Shown here: piece after piece, positions 45,188-54,587 of the stretch
Layout: each line of letters begins with the position of its first letter
Position numbering within the stretch: the first letter of the stretch is position 1
NCBI GenBank assembly: GCA_965247815.1
Contig: CBDFHW010000015.1
Span: forward strand, 372,001 to 436,000
Length of the DNA stretch: 64,000 nucleotides
DNA from: CBDAQA01 sp965247815
GTDB lineage: Bacteria; Planctomycetota; Phycisphaerae; Tepidisphaerales; Tepidisphaeraceae
Reading direction: 5' to 3'
Made by a program: the position numbers and the translations under genes
Notes under the pieces: generated by a model
Databases searched by the model: none
What the model saw: only the letters and a program-made list of their open reading frames with translations
What the model was told of the DNA's origin: nothing

Positions 45188-46987
45188 ATGATCGGCGTGA
45201 CAGATGACTTGCCGGCCGGTTCAAGGCCCACTTTAAAAATTCCCGACTCCGATCGTGCCGTGCATTTGAAATTTATTTCGTCGCTCGTCATCGGCGTCCT
45301 ATTCTGGTTCTGGTGCGAGGAAGCTCACTACGGCTGGCCGGCCGGGTGGTTAATCGTGCCTACGTTCCTGTTGGTCTCGCACCTCCGGTTAAGCCGCGGT
45401 GTCGTCTCCCGTCTCGCCTCGCGGGCCACATCCGTAACGGGCGTCGCGGTCGGCCTATCCGTTGTAACAGTGCTGTACCTGCTTTGGACGGCATACGTAC
45501 AACGCCGCGATCTGTTTCCGCGATACCACGACGAGTTCATGTATCTGCTTCAGGCAAGAATGCTGACGACCGGCCGGCTATGGATAACGCCCCCGCCGAT
45601 GCCAGACTTTTTTGAAAGCATCTATGTGCTTGTTAAGCCCGTCTACGCCTCGCTCAGCTGGCCCGGCACCGCGATCTTTTACGCGCCGGGTGTCGCTGCC
45701 GGCCTGGCGAGCTGGGTTACTCCGCTCGCATTGACCGGGACAATTGTCGGCTTGTTCTTCAGCCTGCTTCGCCGTCACTTTGGAATCTACGAATCAATCC
45801 TCGGCGTGATCATGCTGGTCTCGTTGACGACCTTTCGACAACACGCATTCCTTGCAATGTCCGAACTACCGACGCTCGTTCTCGGACTAGCGCTCACGCT
45901 CGCAACGTTACAATGGCGCAAATCTCATTCTGCGAGCCTCGCTTTGTTTTCCGGTGCCGCGATCGGTCTATTGGCGATAACCAGACCGATCGACTGTCTT
46001 TGCTTCGGCTTGCCGGTCGCCGTCGCGTGGGCAGCGGAAATGCCCCGGAAAAATCTGAAGGTTGGCGCACGATCTTTGGTTTTAGCTGCCGCGGCCTCGA
46101 GTCCGTTTCTCGCCGTGCAACTCGCATTTGATCACGGCGTGACGGGTCGGTTTCTGACCGCGCCGTTCAACTATTACTGTCAGCAGGATTATCCGCAGGT
46201 CGTGTTCGGGGTCGAAAAATACGACCCGAAGCTCAAGCCTCAGTCATCGTTGCCGCAGAAGCAGATTCTGTATCAATCCTATATCGCCCCTTTTGTCCGG
46301 CATCACACACCCGACACTTTCGTTCGAGACTGGATTCAAATTCGCCTGCCGATGACGGTCGAAGTGACGGTGCCACATCCGCTGCTCGCGATCCTTCTTC
46401 CGCTCGGGTTGGTCGCCGCTTTCCGGGCCGGCTGGTACGCGTTTTTGCTGGTTACCCCGGCCTTAATTTTTCTCGGCCTCTATTCCCTCTACACGATTTT
46501 TCATCCCAATTACCCGGTCCCGTTCGCGCCCGCGATCATCACCCTGATCCTGTTGGCAGCGGTCGAGCTGCGACGAACATTTCCACGCGTGCGACCGTTT
46601 ATTCTGCCCTTACTGCTCGGCATGACGGTGTCGGCATTTCCTGAATTCAGCGGCATAAAAGACGATGCCGTGGACCGGCCCACGGCGCGGGCCTGCACGA
46701 CGCTGTCGACGCAGGTTCGCGCGCCGGCAGTCGTCTTTTTCCGGTTCGAGCCCGGTTGTGACGTCCACGACGAACCCGTTTACAACCTCGACTTTGCCTC
46801 GCCCGAGGAATCACCGGTCATTCGCGTGCAGGATCTCGGGGCCTCGCGTGATCTGCGGCTGATTCAACATTTCGCCGCACGGCAGCCCGACCGGCATTTT
46901 TATCGCTTCGACCGCCGGGATAACTCTCTTCACGATCTCGGCGTTGCGTCGGAACTAGCGCGTCGGGGATCCGACGACAAACGATAA
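45188..46987 (+). CDS. GT-C-like membrane protein (third in the window)
   Basis: From ATG 45188 the protein has 599 residues with about ten helices. An early acidic loop RDLFPRYHDEFMYLLQARML and a following proline-rich SIYVLVKPVYASLSWPG fit the GT39-like GT-C enzymes, which bind polyprenyl-phosphate sugars. The C-terminal part after about residue 500 is soluble (PVYNLDFASPEESPVIRVQD). Frames extend upstream to 45104, but the later start is preferred. Sugar and acceptor are unknown. It lies convergent to the histidine kinase gene. Confidence 0.68.
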   Translation: MIGVTDDLPAGSRPTLKIPDSDRAVHLKFISSLVIGVLFWFWCEEAHYGWPAGWLIVPTFLLVSHLRLSRGVVSRLASRATSVTGVAVGLSVVTVLYLLWTAYVQRRDLFPRYHDEFMYLLQARMLTTGRLWITPPPMPDFFESIYVLVKPVYASLSWPGTAIFYAPGVAAGLASWVTPLALTGTIVGLFFSLLRRHFGIYESILGVIMLVSLTTFRQHAFLAMSELPTLVLGLALTLATLQWRKSHSASLALFSGAAIGLLAITRPIDCLCFGLPVAVAWAAEMPRKNLKVGARSLVLAAAASSPFLAVQLAFDHGVTGRFLTAPFNYYCQQDYPQVVFGVEKYDPKLKPQSSLPQKQILYQSYIAPFVRHHTPDTFVRDWIQIRLPMTVEVTVPHPLLAILLPLGLVAAFRAGWYAFLLVTPALIFLGLYSLYTIFHPNYPVPFAPAIITLILLAAVELRRTFPRVRPFILPLLLGMTVSAFPEFSGIKDDAVDRPTARACTTLSTQVRAPAVVFFRFEPGCDVHDEPVYNLDFASPEESPVIRVQDLGASRDLRLIQHFAARQPDRHFYRFDRRDNSLHDLGVASELARRGSDDKR

Positions 46988-46998
46988 AGCAATTTTAT

Positions 46999-47778
46999 TC
47001 AGACGACCGGCAAGAGCAGGTAGAAGTCCGAGCCTTTGCCGATTTCACTCTGGACTTTCAACGACCCGCCGTGCTCGCGGGCGATGCGTTGCCCGATTGC
47101 CAGGCCCAGGCCAGTCCCGCCCTTTTTCGTCGAGTAGTACGCGTTGAAGATGTTTTTCATCGCCTCGGCTTCGATGCCGGGGCCGGTGTCAATTACATCG
47201 ATTCTCGCAAATCCATCGGCCTGCGACGCCGACAGGATCAATTCGCCGCCGCCCGGCATGGCCTGGGTGGCGTTGATCATCAGGTTAAGCACCGCCTGCT
47301 TGATCAGTTTCGCGTCGACCGGGATCACCAGCGGCACGGTGTGCGGCTTTAGCCGAAGTTGCACCCGTTGCAACTGGGCCTGCGGCGTAAAAAAATCGAC
47401 CAGCTCGTCCAGCAGCTCGTTGATCTCGGTCGGTTTCTTATCGACTTCCATCTTGCCGGCATATCTTAAAAAGTCGTCGACAATCTCCCGCAGCCGGCCG
47501 GTCTCCCGCTGCACCACCTGCAAGCGGTGCACGACCCGCGACTCACGCGGGTCGAGATCTTCCGACAGCAGCTGCAGGTTTAGCTGAACCGTCGACAACG
47601 GGTTCTTGATCTCGTGCGCTAGCCCGCCGGTCAGCGTCCCCAGCTCAGCGAGCCGCTCGGCTTCGCGGGTCCGGCGTTCGAGCCTGACGAACCGCCGGTA
47701 CGCCAGCGCGCCGACGGCAGCCGCAGCGACACCGCTCCCCAGCACCCCGGTGATAAGTCCATACGCAAACGCATCCAT
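46999..47778 (-). CDS. Orphan-sensor histidine kinase (HisKA + HATPase)
   Basis: The 259-residue protein has one N-terminal membrane helix (AYGLITGVLGSGVAAAAVGA) with no periplasmic sensor domain, then the H-box GGLAHEIKNPLST (phosphoacceptor H54/55), the N-box NLMINATQAMPGGGE, and G-boxes DTGPGI and GGTGLGLAI. It follows a SpoIIE-type phosphatase by 17 bp, so the two form an operon, and the phosphatase may provide signal input for the kinase or the reverse. No response regulator is adjacent; the partner must be elsewhere. Family call strong. Confidence 0.9.
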   Translation of the reverse strand: MDAFAYGLITGVLGSGVAAAAVGALAYRRFVRLERRTREAERLAELGTLTGGLAHEIKNPLSTVQLNLQLLSEDLDPRESRVVHRLQVVQRETGRLREIVDDFLRYAGKMEVDKKPTEINELLDELVDFFTPQAQLQRVQLRLKPHTVPLVIPVDAKLIKQAVLNLMINATQAMPGGGELILSASQADGFARIDVIDTGPGIEAEAMKNIFNAYYSTKKGGTGLGLAIGQRIAREHGGSLKVQSEIGKGSDFYLLLPVV

Positions 47779-47795
47779 GGTCCCGACGCTCCAGA

Positions 47796-49886
47796 TCAGA
47801 TTTGGGCAACGGCGAGAAGGTCACGCGCCGAACCGGCGGGTTGCAGCTGCACCGCGACGATCGTCAGGTCGTCGTCCAGCACACGCTTGCCGCGAAACTC
47901 GTCGACCGCCGAGATCACCCGATCGAGCATGTCCTGCGCCCTGTCGTAGCGGCCGTACAGCGACCGTCGCAATCGGTCGTTACCGAACCGGCTGTCGCAG
48001 TGGTCCGGGCATTCGACGACGCCGTCGGTATACAGCAGCAGGCTTGCGGTCGGTCCGAGCGCGAACGTCTCGGTCGGGTACAGGGCGTCGCGGTCCACGC
48101 CGAGCACCAGTTGCGGCTCCACCTTGAGCGGGCAGAACGACTCGCCGTCCGACACCAAGGGTGACGGGTGCCCTGCCGTCGCCAGGTGCAACTGCCCGGC
48201 ATTGAAGTCGACGATCATGATCAGCATCGTCACGAACTGTCCGTTGAACACCTGCACGCAGAGTTGGCGGTTGACCTCTTCCAGGCATTGGCCGGGGTCA
48301 CTCACCCGGGTCATGGTGTTCCGCACCAGCAGTTGAGTGGTAGCCATTAGGAACGCGGCCGACATGCCATGCCCGGTCACGTCGCCAATGACGACGACGA
48401 GCCGGCCATCGGGCAGCTCGAACCAGTTGTAAAAATCACCGCTGATGTGACTCGCGGGGCTGTTCACTGCCGCCACGTTGACCGCGGAACTCAACAGGTG
48501 TTTATCGGGCAGCCATGCCAGCTGTATGTCACGCGCCTGCGAGAGTTCCCGGGTCAGCGCGTCGTGCCGCTGACGCTCCATCCGCATTCGGCTGCGGATC
48601 ATCTGAATCGCGGTGGAGGTCAGGATTCCAGTCACGGCCACGATTACGATCGCGGACCAGAAGACCGACCCGTGCAGCAGCTTGGCGACGAACCCGTCGA
48701 CGTCCGACATCGGCGTCGCGATGAACAGTTCCCAGGTCGTGTTGGCGACCGAAACCGGGGCGGCCGAGATCATCGTCGGTCCGAACGCGTATGTTCCGAA
48801 CTTGAACGACCGGGGGATGACCTGCGTGCCGATCCCGTGGCGGGCGATAAAATCGTTCGCCATCTCCCGCACCTGGGGGTCGGAGATCGCGTTGATGCTG
48901 CTCCCGACGAATTTCGCTTGCGACGCGGCCATTGCGGTCGATTGGTCGTCGATCAGCCACGCCCCGGTCGCCACGTCCGGGTCGTCGTTCAGGTGCCCGA
49001 GGTACTGCTTCTCAACACCCGCGATCGGGACCACCGCCGCGAGCGTGTCGCCGTGCATCGGCACGCCGATGACGTTGAACCCCCTGCCGTTGTACAGCTG
49101 AAATTCACTGATAGAAGACGGCCCCGTCACGTTGCTCAGCCAGTCCTGGGACCGGCTGACGATCTCGTCGATCTTCAACGTGGGATCACTCGAGCCCACG
49201 ACATAAGCGTGCATTCCCGGTTTGGCTGGCGTTACCGCGGTGCCGGTGTCCGGCTTCCCTGCCTCGGGCCCGGGCTCCGGCCGGTTGTCGCTGCTTCGGT
49301 CGCTTCTGAAGTCCGGCCGTGGGAACCGTAGCTCAGGTCGCGCACCCGCTCGAAAATCGAGCTTGGTATCCGGACGGCCCTCGGGCCTGGCATTGGTACG
49401 TGCATCCGGCCTCGGCTGGCCAGGTCTGATTTCGAACCTCCGGGGAATTCCCCGCTCGTAGCTGAACATCAGCGACACCCGCGACTGCAACTGCTTCCAG
49501 ATCACCCGCCGGATGAACGGTTGGTTTTTAACAACGCTGTCGTCGGTTCGCTTTTCCTGAAGGCTCAGCACTGGCTGGCTGGTCGGTGACGTGGTGCTGC
49601 CGGCAACGCTCGCCTGCTCCTGCTCGGCGCGATAAATGAGGTCCAGATCGTCCTGAATCGACTTGTAGTAATTCTGAATTGCGGTCGCGGTTTGATTCGC
49701 CAGCAGCTGCTGCCGGTCTTCAGCCTGCTGCACGACCTGTTCCCGCGCGGTCGAATAAATCTGCCGGACCGCCAACGCGACCACCACCAATGCCACGACG
49801 AGCACCAGCCCGTGGGCAAGAATGATTCGCCGGGCGAAACGTGTCGCGGTTTGTTGCATCAGAACATCTCTCAACTGCGTCGTCAT
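47796..49886 (-). CDS. SpoIIE-type PP2C phosphatase with extracytoplasmic sensor
   Basis: The 696-residue protein has a helix at about residues 21-42 (IILAHGLVLVVALVVVALAV), then a dCache-like periplasmic region, a second helix at about residue 430, and a C-terminal PP2C/SpoIIE catalytic domain with the metal-binding SPASHISGDFYNW, IGDVTGHGMSAAFLM, and DDDLTIVAVQ. A 65-residue insert (about residues 153-218) is low complexity in Arg/Pro/Asp/Glu (for example RPGQPRPDARTNARPEG), probably an extended linker in the sensor. The family dephosphorylates anti-sigma-antagonist proteins (partner switching) or other targets. It is upstream of and cotranscribed with the histidine kinase. Confidence 0.88.
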   Translation of the reverse strand: MTTQLRDVLMQQTATRFARRIILAHGLVLVVALVVVALAVRQIYSTAREQVVQQAEDRQQLLANQTATAIQNYYKSIQDDLDLIYRAEQEQASVAGSTTSPTSQPVLSLQEKRTDDSVVKNQPFIRRVIWKQLQSRVSLMFSYERGIPRRFEIRPGQPRPDARTNARPEGRPDTKLDFRAGARPELRFPRPDFRSDRSSDNRPEPGPEAGKPDTGTAVTPAKPGMHAYVVGSSDPTLKIDEIVSRSQDWLSNVTGPSSISEFQLYNGRGFNVIGVPMHGDTLAAVVPIAGVEKQYLGHLNDDPDVATGAWLIDDQSTAMAASQAKFVGSSINAISDPQVREMANDFIARHGIGTQVIPRSFKFGTYAFGPTMISAAPVSVANTTWELFIATPMSDVDGFVAKLLHGSVFWSAIVIVAVTGILTSTAIQMIRSRMRMERQRHDALTRELSQARDIQLAWLPDKHLLSSAVNVAAVNSPASHISGDFYNWFELPDGRLVVVIGDVTGHGMSAAFLMATTQLLVRNTMTRVSDPGQCLEEVNRQLCVQVFNGQFVTMLIMIVDFNAGQLHLATAGHPSPLVSDGESFCPLKVEPQLVLGVDRDALYPTETFALGPTASLLLYTDGVVECPDHCDSRFGNDRLRRSLYGRYDRAQDMLDRVISAVDEFRGKRVLDDDLTIVAVQLQPAGSARDLLAVAQI

Positions 49887-50084
49887 TTGCTTGCGCGGCG
49901 TGGATGGTAACGCTTCTTTCCCTGATGTGAACGAACGGCGGGCGTCATTATTGATTGAACCGCCGTGAGCTTGTTCGAAGTCCTGACACCCGACGCGGCC
50001 ACGGACCGGCCAGCGATTGCCATCGCCGGCACTTCTTGACGCCGGTCCATCCCCTGCCCACCATTCACGCTTGAGGAGTCAACA

Positions 50085-50912
50085 ATGCTCGAACTGGCCG
50101 GATTTGCCGACGAAATATCACCCGAGTTGGACGAACAGATCGCGGTCTGCCAACGCCTGGGCATTATGCGGTTCGAACTGCGGGGCGTGGCCGGGAAAAA
50201 TGTGCTCGATTTCGACCCGGCACTCATGGAGCGAATACGCACCGGGCTCGAAGACCAAGGCATGTCGGTCGGTTGTATTGGATCCCCGATCGGTAAAGTC
50301 AAAATCGACCAGCCGTGGGAGCCGCACTTCGACCGGTTCAAGATTGCCGTGGAGTCTGCCCACTTTTTCGGCTCGCCGCTGATCCGCGTCTTCAGCTACT
50401 ACCCTCCCGACGGGGGCCGAATCCAAGATCACCGCGACGAAGTGCTGCGACGGTTCGCGGCGAAAGTGGATTACGTCAAAAATATCAACGTGATTTTGGT
50501 GCACGAAAACGAACGGCAGATCTTCGGTGAAGGGGTCGCCAACTGCGTCGATCTGATGACGTCTATTAATTCGCCGAAACTGAGGACGGCTTTCGACTTC
50601 GCGAACTTTGTGCAGATCGGCGAGAACCCGCTGACCAACTGGCCCGCGCTCAAGCCGTTCACAGCCCACATCCATATCAAGGACGCCAAGGCCGACGGCA
50701 GTGTGGTGCCCGCGGGGCATGGCATCGGGCACCTGGCCGAGATCCTCAAAGACGCGTATCAAAGCGGTTACCGCGGGCTGCTCAGTCTAGAACCTCACCT
50801 TGCCGCGCAGGGCCAACTCAGCGGGTTCAGCGGGCCGGAATTATTTACGACCGCGACCGAGGCGCTCAAACAAATCTGCCGCGAGAATCAAATTCCACTC
50901 AGCACCGCGTGA
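50085..50912 (+). CDS. Sugar phosphate isomerase/epimerase family protein
   Basis: The 275-residue TIM-barrel protein of the hydroxypyruvate-isomerase/IolE group starts MLELAGFADEISPELDEQIA, with likely metal ligands in VILVHENERQ, TAFDFANFVQ, HIHIKDAK and LLSLEPHLA. It is preceded by a good GAGGAG (50072-50077). The substrate is unknown. It is separate from the similar gene at 28.7 kb, to which it is only distantly related. It stands alone between the phosphatase and the RnfC-like gene. Confidence 0.82.
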   Translation: MLELAGFADEISPELDEQIAVCQRLGIMRFELRGVAGKNVLDFDPALMERIRTGLEDQGMSVGCIGSPIGKVKIDQPWEPHFDRFKIAVESAHFFGSPLIRVFSYYPPDGGRIQDHRDEVLRRFAAKVDYVKNINVILVHENERQIFGEGVANCVDLMTSINSPKLRTAFDFANFVQIGENPLTNWPALKPFTAHIHIKDAKADGSVVPAGHGIGHLAEILKDAYQSGYRGLLSLEPHLAAQGQLSGFSGPELFTTATEALKQICRENQIPLSTA

Positions 50913-51112
50913 GCAAATTCGAAAGCCGGCGTCTTTTCAGTCTGGCCGTTCCGGTCGCAGTCGAACGATCTACTGGAACGCACAATTTCACGAGAGAGAT
51001 ACATAGGCGCGGTAGACCAAGTCTCCCGATCTTGTGGCGTTGGACTGTCCCGGTTTCAGGAAGTCGTCAATGCGTTATACTCCGCGGCAGGATAGCCCCG
51101 GAAAGAACGTGA

Positions 51113-52231
51113 ATGGTCGCACCCGATCCTGTCAGTTACCGCTCGCCCGACTCGACCAAGTTTCGTGCGATGCCGGCGTCCGCCTCCGCGTCTGACGAAG
51201 CGGCCCGCATTGCAACGCCCCCTGTACTCGCCAATGCTAAATTCGAGGACTGGATTCCCCGCCTGCGGCGCGCCGGTGTGAACGCCCACCGCGTCACTAG
51301 TCCGGACCTGTTTAAACAATTAGAACAAGCGGCGGGCAAGGGAATCGACACCATCCTCTGCTCGGTCGTGGACACCGACCCCAGCGTCGAGTTCAACGTC
51401 GCGGTGGCCGAGTCGTTCACTGAAGAAATGTCCACGGGTTTGGATCTGCTGGCAAACATGAGCGGGGCAACCCGGACTTGGATCGCGGCCGATCCGGCGA
51501 AATCCGTCGGGTGGTTTACCGGTATAAAACCACGGATTAAAGCGTCTGGTGTCAGGCTCGTCCCGGTGCGGAGCGACTACCCCCAGGCCGACCCGACGTT
51601 GATGCTTTTCACTTTGCTCGAGCTGCGATTACGACCGGGGCAACTGCCGACCGAGAAGCGCGTGCTGCTGCTCGACGCCCCCGCGGCGGCGGCGATCGGA
51701 AGATTCGTGCTGACCGAGAAACCGCACAAGAGCACGCCGTTCGCGTTGCGGGATCATTTCTCGAGGGAAACGCATCTGCTGACGCTGCCGATCGGCGCGA
51801 AGATCGGGGACATCTGCCGGTTTCTGGGGATCGACCGACACAACCACCGATTTCGCGCGGGCGACTTTCTCCGCGACCTCTGGCTGGATGAAGATGCCGT
51901 GGTCGGCACCGGTGAACTGATCGTGCATTCCACCGCGAGCCATCTGGATGCAAACCCCGACCCGTGCATCCGCTGCGGGTGGTGCGTCGAGGCGTGCCCG
52001 ACACGCATTCATCCGGCCGGCCTGCTCGACATGGCACAGGCCAAAGACCGGCCCGGGGCCCGGCGTTACGGGCTGGACGCCTGTATTGAATGCGGGATCT
52101 GCTCGTACGTCTGCCCGACTCGACTCCCGCTGCTTTCGGCGATCCGCGGTCTGAGGAGAATCGCCGAGCCCCGAACTAACTCGGAAAATGCCGACCCGCG
52201 CGGCCGCGGGACGCCCGACGGGGGAACATGA
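51113..52231 (+). CDS. RnfC-like 4Fe-4S protein lacking the flavin/NADH loop
   Basis: The 372-residue protein aligns with RnfC over its core: IDTILCSVVDTDPSVEFNVA corresponds to the RnfC segment after the glycine-rich loop, and the tail CIRCGWCVEACPTRIHPAG and CIECGICSYVCPTRLPL are two complete ferredoxin-type 4Fe-4S motifs (C285/288/291/295 and C324/327/330/334). However, the G-x-x-G-x-G-G-A-G-F-P-T loop that binds FMN/NADH in RnfC is absent; AGVNAHRVTSPDLFKQLEQA stands in its place, and the E-C-E-P acidic patch is changed. It overlaps the RnfD-like gene by ATGA. Membrane electron transfer is likely, but NADH oxidation is not supported. Confidence 0.75.
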   Translation: MVAPDPVSYRSPDSTKFRAMPASASASDEAARIATPPVLANAKFEDWIPRLRRAGVNAHRVTSPDLFKQLEQAAGKGIDTILCSVVDTDPSVEFNVAVAESFTEEMSTGLDLLANMSGATRTWIAADPAKSVGWFTGIKPRIKASGVRLVPVRSDYPQADPTLMLFTLLELRLRPGQLPTEKRVLLLDAPAAAAIGRFVLTEKPHKSTPFALRDHFSRETHLLTLPIGAKIGDICRFLGIDRHNHRFRAGDFLRDLWLDEDAVVGTGELIVHSTASHLDANPDPCIRCGWCVEACPTRIHPAGLLDMAQAKDRPGARRYGLDACIECGICSYVCPTRLPLLSAIRGLRRIAEPRTNSENADPRGRGTPDGGT

Positions 52232-53466
52232 GACGACGCCGCCCGATTGCCATTCCCGAAGTGTCGACACCGCTCTCCCCCGGACAGTCCGTAAGGATCA
52301 AAGCGCCACGGCGGTCGGCGATCGGTTCGGTCATCGGTCACACCGGGTTCAGTGTGGCCCGGTACCACAGCACGGCCGTGTTCGGCGCGATCTTCCCGGT
52401 CGTCGCGGGACTTCTGGTTTTCGGCTGGCGTGCGGGCGTGACGCTGCTGGTCATTCTTACTTCGACCGCGGCCGCCGGCGCGATTTGGCGCCGCATCGGA
52501 GAACGGGGTCACCCCCTCAGGCCCGCGCAGCTGCTCTGGCTCGCGTTGGTGCTCGGCCTGATGCTGCCCGCCGACCTCGCCGCCCCGGCGGTGCATAATC
52601 ACGCGCAGTCGTGGCCCATTATCCCGGCCGCCGCGTTACTGCTGGTCATCTTTTCCTGGGGGATCGGCAACTTTTGCCCCGGTCGGCTGCACCCTGCGGT
52701 GGTTGTCTTTCTGGTGATGGCGTTGTTGTACGGCCCGATGCTCAAAAGCCGCGCAGTGCTGCAGCGGAATCATCTGCTCACCGGCGACATAGTCGCAGCC
52801 GTTCCGGCGCAGGACCCGCAGGCGATTCAGATCGCGTGGGGGCGGCGACCGTTGGACTCCGCGGGCGCCATTTCCGCAAACGCCCCCGCGGTAGCGCTGA
52901 TGAACTTCACAAAAATTCGGTCGTCGGTGTCGACCGGTCGGGGTACGCTCGAGACGCTGCTAAGGGACAGGCTGCCCCCACTGGAAGATCTCGTGCTGGG
53001 CGCCTGCCCCGGCCCCATCGGCGCGACCAGCGCGATCTTTGTCATCGTCGGAGGGTTGTTCCTGCTGTATCGCGGTCTTCTGGATTTTCGCATCCCGCTT
53101 CTGATTACGGCAACGGCATGGCTCGCATGGCTCGTCCTGCCATTGCCCGCGCTCACGTCCGAACCCGGTTGGAGATGGCTTCCGGGTCACGTGCCCGGTG
53201 TCGGCTGGGCATCCGGCGTCACGTTCGCCAACTACCAGGTGCTGGGTTCCCCGCTTCTGTTCACGGCGTTTTTCCTGGCCGGCTCGCCGACCGTGCGGCC
53301 GATGGTCAAACCCGCACGAACCGCGTACGCGGTGCTCATCGGAGGCCTGACTGCCGTCATTCAGTTGTATGTTTCGGTCGCGCTCGGAAGCTATATCGCG
53401 CTGCTGGCTGTCGGTTTGTTGACCCCGGCGCTCGACCGGTTCCTCGCGCCCCGCTCGCTCGTGTGA
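52228..53466 (+). CDS. RnfD/NqrB-like membrane protein, FMN attachment motif not found
   Basis: The 412-residue protein has about eight helices and the RnfD/NqrB hallmark loop PGPIGATSAIFVIVGGLFLL followed by YRGLLDFRIPL. In RnfD and NqrB, FMN is covalently bound to a threonine in an S/T-G-A-T motif just before this point; here the corresponding segment reads SANAPAVALMNFTKI, and no S-G-A-T is seen. The gene overlaps rnfC-like by ATGA and is the only other Rnf-type gene in the window (no rnfA/B/E/G). It may pair with the RnfC-like protein in a reduced electron-transfer unit. LpxK follows. Confidence 0.72.
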   Translation: MRRRRPIAIPEVSTPLSPGQSVRIKAPRRSAIGSVIGHTGFSVARYHSTAVFGAIFPVVAGLLVFGWRAGVTLLVILTSTAAAGAIWRRIGERGHPLRPAQLLWLALVLGLMLPADLAAPAVHNHAQSWPIIPAAALLLVIFSWGIGNFCPGRLHPAVVVFLVMALLYGPMLKSRAVLQRNHLLTGDIVAAVPAQDPQAIQIAWGRRPLDSAGAISANAPAVALMNFTKIRSSVSTGRGTLETLLRDRLPPLEDLVLGACPGPIGATSAIFVIVGGLFLLYRGLLDFRIPLLITATAWLAWLVLPLPALTSEPGWRWLPGHVPGVGWASGVTFANYQVLGSPLLFTAFFLAGSPTVRPMVKPARTAYAVLIGGLTAVIQLYVSVALGSYIALLAVGLLTPALDRFLAPRSLV

Positions 53467-53498
53467 GCGAAGTATCGCATCGCTCGGGCTCGACCAGC

Positions 53499-54587
53499 AT
53501 GGCAAAAAGATTTCACGAGTTCGGGCTTCGCGTGATCGACGGACGGGACCGGTCGTTGCTCGGCCGCATCACCCGGGTTGCCACGTCCGTGGTGGAACCG
53601 TTTTATGCGACGGCCATGCGACTTCGAAATTCCGCATTCGACCGTGGTCTGAAAAGAGTCCACGATCTCGGTCGGCCTACTGTCAGTGTCGGCAACATTA
53701 CGACCGGGGGGACGGGCAAAACACCAGTCGTGGTCTGGCTTGCGGACCGGCTTCGCGAGCGCGGTCATCGGCCGGCGATTCTGCTTCGCGGGTATGGTGC
53801 GACTCGACCGGGGTCCAGTGACGAGCAGCAACTGCTCGACGCCGCGTTGAACACCCCCGGCCTGCGGCCGATCCCAGTTCACGCGAACCCGTCACGGGTT
53901 GAAGCAGCGGCGAGCGCTCTACGCTTAGACCCGTCGATCACTGTTTTCATTCTCGACGACGCGTTTCAGCATCGCCGGGCGCGACGCGACTTCGACTTGG
54001 TATTAGTCAATGCCGCACAGCCCTTCGGTTACGACCACGTGCTTCCCCGGGGCTTGCTGCGAGAGCCAATGTCGGGCCTCTCGCGGGCCTCGGCATTTTT
54101 GTTGACTCACTGCTCGGAGCAATCGAATTCATCGATTGAAAAAACGGTTCGCAAGTTCAACACCGCAACGCCGTTGTTCCGGTCGGATCACGTGCAGACG
54201 GGCGTCTGGGAGCCCCGCACCGACCGACACGTTCCGCTCGAAAACCTGACCGGTAAGAAAGTTTTCCTGTTGGCCGGGATCGGCGAACCCGAGTCTTTTG
54301 CGTCACAACTTGCGAGTGCCGGGTTCGACGTGGTCGGAAGCCGATGGTTCGTCGATCACCACCCCTACACGTCTCGAGACCTGCAGCAGGTTCGTGACGA
54401 GGCCGCAAAGACAGGGGCGACTTGGCTGCTGACGACCCAAAAGGATTGGGTGAAACTGCGGACGCTCGCACGAGCCGATCTATCCCCGCCGCTCGGCGTT
54501 GTCGATCTGTCAATTTTAATGTCCACCGCGGATGAGACGGCGTTGCTCGGATTGATTGAGCAGGCGATTCAAACGTCACGTCGTTAG
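53499..54587 (+). CDS. lpxK: Tetraacyldisaccharide 4'-kinase
   Basis: The 362-residue protein has the LpxK Walker A region VGNITTGGTGKTPVVVWLAD near the start, ILLRGYGATRPGS, and the Walker B-like FILDDAFQHRRARRDFDLV that supplies the catalytic aspartates. It adds the 4'-phosphate of lipid A at the inner membrane. Start choice is between ATG 53499 and GTG 53463, the latter overlapping the rnfD-like stop. Its 3' end overlaps the convergent kinase gene by 4 bp. LpxA in the same window supports lipid A synthesis here. Confidence 0.92.
   Translation: MAKRFHEFGLRVIDGRDRSLLGRITRVATSVVEPFYATAMRLRNSAFDRGLKRVHDLGRPTVSVGNITTGGTGKTPVVVWLADRLRERGHRPAILLRGYGATRPGSSDEQQLLDAALNTPGLRPIPVHANPSRVEAAASALRLDPSITVFILDDAFQHRRARRDFDLVLVNAAQPFGYDHVLPRGLLREPMSGLSRASAFLLTHCSEQSNSSIEKTVRKFNTATPLFRSDHVQTGVWEPRTDRHVPLENLTGKKVFLLAGIGEPESFASQLASAGFDVVGSRWFVDHHPYTSRDLQQVRDEAAKTGATWLLTTQKDWVKLRTLARADLSPPLGVVDLSILMSTADETALLGLIEQAIQTSRR

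Noticed and set aside
48369..49331. Plus-strand open frame of 320 codons
   Set aside because: Antisense of the SpoIIE phosphatase; Arg/His-rich shadow composition.
52611..53498. Extended N-terminus of lpxK reaching back over the rnfD-like gene
   Set aside because: The segment is an out-of-frame reading of the membrane protein gene. Family length and motifs place the LpxK start at 53499 or 53463.
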